Positions 62,750 to 64,000 of a stretch of DNA of 64,000 nt are shown one piece after another. Within the stretch, counting starts at the first letter, position 1. Each line of letters begins with the position of its first letter. The stretch is from assembly GCA_021835025.1 (NCBI GenBank), contig JAKBQY010000059.1:44036-108035 (forward strand), in the 5' to 3' direction. Below the pieces are notes generated by a model that had not been told where the DNA came from, did no database searches, and worked only from the letters and a program-made list of their open reading frames with translations. The stretch comes from Thermoplasmata archaeon. GTDB lineage: Archaea > Thermoplasmatota > Thermoplasmata > Thermoplasmatales > Thermoplasmataceae. A program made the position numbers and the translations under genes.

Positions 62750-64000
62750 ATATCCTGCCCTATATTTATTTCAGAAACTTTATTTTTCAAAACGCTTGAA
62801 ATTATGGTTTTCAAATCTCCAGTTTCAATACCGAATTTTGAAACCATTGTTGCACCAAAATTATTGTCCACATATAATGTATTTATTTCATTTTCATTAA
62901 CAGGACCATCCATTGTTATTTTTATATTGTTTGTTATTATGGTATCATCAGTTATGCTGTGTATCATATCCAATTGTTTCAAAAGTTGTTGTACCCATAT
63001 AATTGGATCATGGGAAATAAGTGATGAAACAAGAAATTCCTTTAAGCCATCAACAATTGAAAAGTTTATTCTTAATTTGTTTATAATTCTCTGTATTCCA
63101 TAATTGTTAAAAACATAGCAATCATTACCGTATTCCCTATCGGATAAATTTATATTTTTAACTGACAGGTAATTTAACTGTGTCTCATAATCAATATTAT
63201 TTTTATCCAGAATATTTTTTGCTAAATTTAAGACATCTATATTGTCGTTATTATAATATGATGATAAATTAACTGTTTCCAATTTCGGGGAATATTTATT
63301 TATTATATTATTATGTTTAGTTAAAAATAATAGTTTGGTTTTCCATGGCTCAAAGGATTCAATCAGAGAATCTATAAAGAGATTTAATAATCTATTTCCA
63401 TTATTTGATTCCACCAATTTTCCTGCTATATCATAAAAATCATATATTAAAAGAATATTTGATGAATTATCGATAACATTACCCATAAAATTAACTATCT
63501 CTGATGTGATTAAATTTGCCATCCTGTTTACATCACGAAAATCAGATATTTTTATACTGTCAGCAATATTTTGTGAAAGTACAAAGGCAAATACATTTCT
63601 ATTATATGAATCAAAAGACAATGTTCTGTAGTTCTCATTATTGTTGAAAACTATTATTTTTTTATTGAAATCATTTTCACTGGAAATGTAGTCTATAACT
63701 TTATGCAAGTGAATATCTCTTATAATTAGAAGCATGGAATTGTGTGAAGTCATTAATTCCTTTATAGAATTCTCCAATTTGTTTTTAAAAAGAATTATGC
63801 CCTCATTTTCAAGATATTTATCGACGGATTTCTCTGTTTCTAACAATATTCGTTTTCCATTTTCATGGGAGAATCTTGATAACAGATCATTATACCCTAT
63901 TTTTTGGGCAAAAACATCATCAAAAGCCTTAAAATCACTGCGCACTAATGAAAAAACTATCTTTTTTGATATTTTTTCAGGGATATCACTATATGTTATC
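62746..64000 (-). CDS. protein of unknown function, paralog of 59201-61141; reading frame still open at window edge (partial)
   Basis: 399-aa ORF; upstream of its listed Met the frame continues ITYSDIPEKISKKIVFSLVRSDFK to the window end; overlaps GT2 by 4 nt. Confidence 0.65.
   Translation of the reverse strand, partial: ITYSDIPEKISKKIVFSLVRSDFKAFDDVFAQKIGYNDLLSRFSHENGKRILLETEKSVDKYLENEGIILFKNKLENSIKELMTSHNSMLLIIRDIHLHKVIDYISSENDFNKKIIVFNNNENYRTLSFDSYNRNVFAFVLSQNIADSIKISDFRDVNRMANLITSEIVNFMGNVIDNSSNILLIYDFYDIAGKLVESNNGNRLLNLFIDSLIESFEPWKTKLLFLTKHNNIINKYSPKLETVNLSSYYNNDNIDVLNLAKNILDKNNIDYETQLNYLSVKNINLSDREYGNDCYVFNNYGIQRIINKLRINFSIVDGLKEFLVSSLISHDPIIWVQQLLKQLDMIHSITDDTIITNNIKITMDGPVNENEINTLYVDNNFGATMVSKFGIETGDLKTIISSVLKNKVSEINIGQDI

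Noticed and set aside
1-64000. CRISPR arrays, tRNA and rRNA genes
   Set aside because: No regularly spaced direct repeats or cloverleaf/TPsiC-type signature noticed by eye; tRNAscan-SE, Infernal and a CRISPR finder would be needed to exclude them.

Overview
This is an AT-rich, gene-dense window, almost certainly from a Thermoplasmata (Thermoplasmatales-like) archaeon. The clade is inferred from HTH_10/Bat-type regulators, non-phosphorylative sugar-acid enzymes and compact overlapping operons; no marker gene was searched. Well-supported blocks: (1) a complete GlgE-type alpha-glucan operon, glgB-glgE-treS-maltokinase; (2) a rhamnonate-dehydratase-like enolase overlapping a metallo-beta-lactamase-fold protein whose HxHxDH metal motif is missing; (3) several MFS transporters, one overlapping a sulfatase-fold hydrolase without a Cys/Ser-formylglycine motif; (4) SDR/Bat regulator, HAD, 3-hydroxyacyl-CoA dehydrogenase, phosphodiesterase, DAO-type oxidoreductase, HtrA protease and DUF4143 ATPase genes; (5) an amino-acid permease / class III aminotransferase / enolase-superfamily epimerase / permease cluster facing a LysA-like decarboxylase; (6) enoyl-CoA hydratase, peroxiredoxin, acyl-CoA synthetase and cupin genes; (7) an eight-gene overlapping histidine operon hisZ-G-D-B-H-A-F-IE; (8) a molybdenum-cofactor cluster; (9) a GT2 glycosyltransferase flanked by two paralogous large proteins of unknown function. 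Between these lie decayed mobile elements: TnpB relics, an IS3-like relic, a group II intron RT relic and a P4/D5-type primase-helicase relic. The most unusual signals are (a) a family of ~225-270 bp TnpB-less elements that keep both ends and an omegaRNA-like 3' hairpin whose stem is conserved while its sequence changes, and (b) a very AT-rich three-gene cassette encoding a secreted precursor-like protein (split by a frameshift at an A6 tract) plus two small membrane proteins, resembling a bacteriocin/immunity layout. No convincing CRISPR array, rRNA or tRNA was seen by eye.
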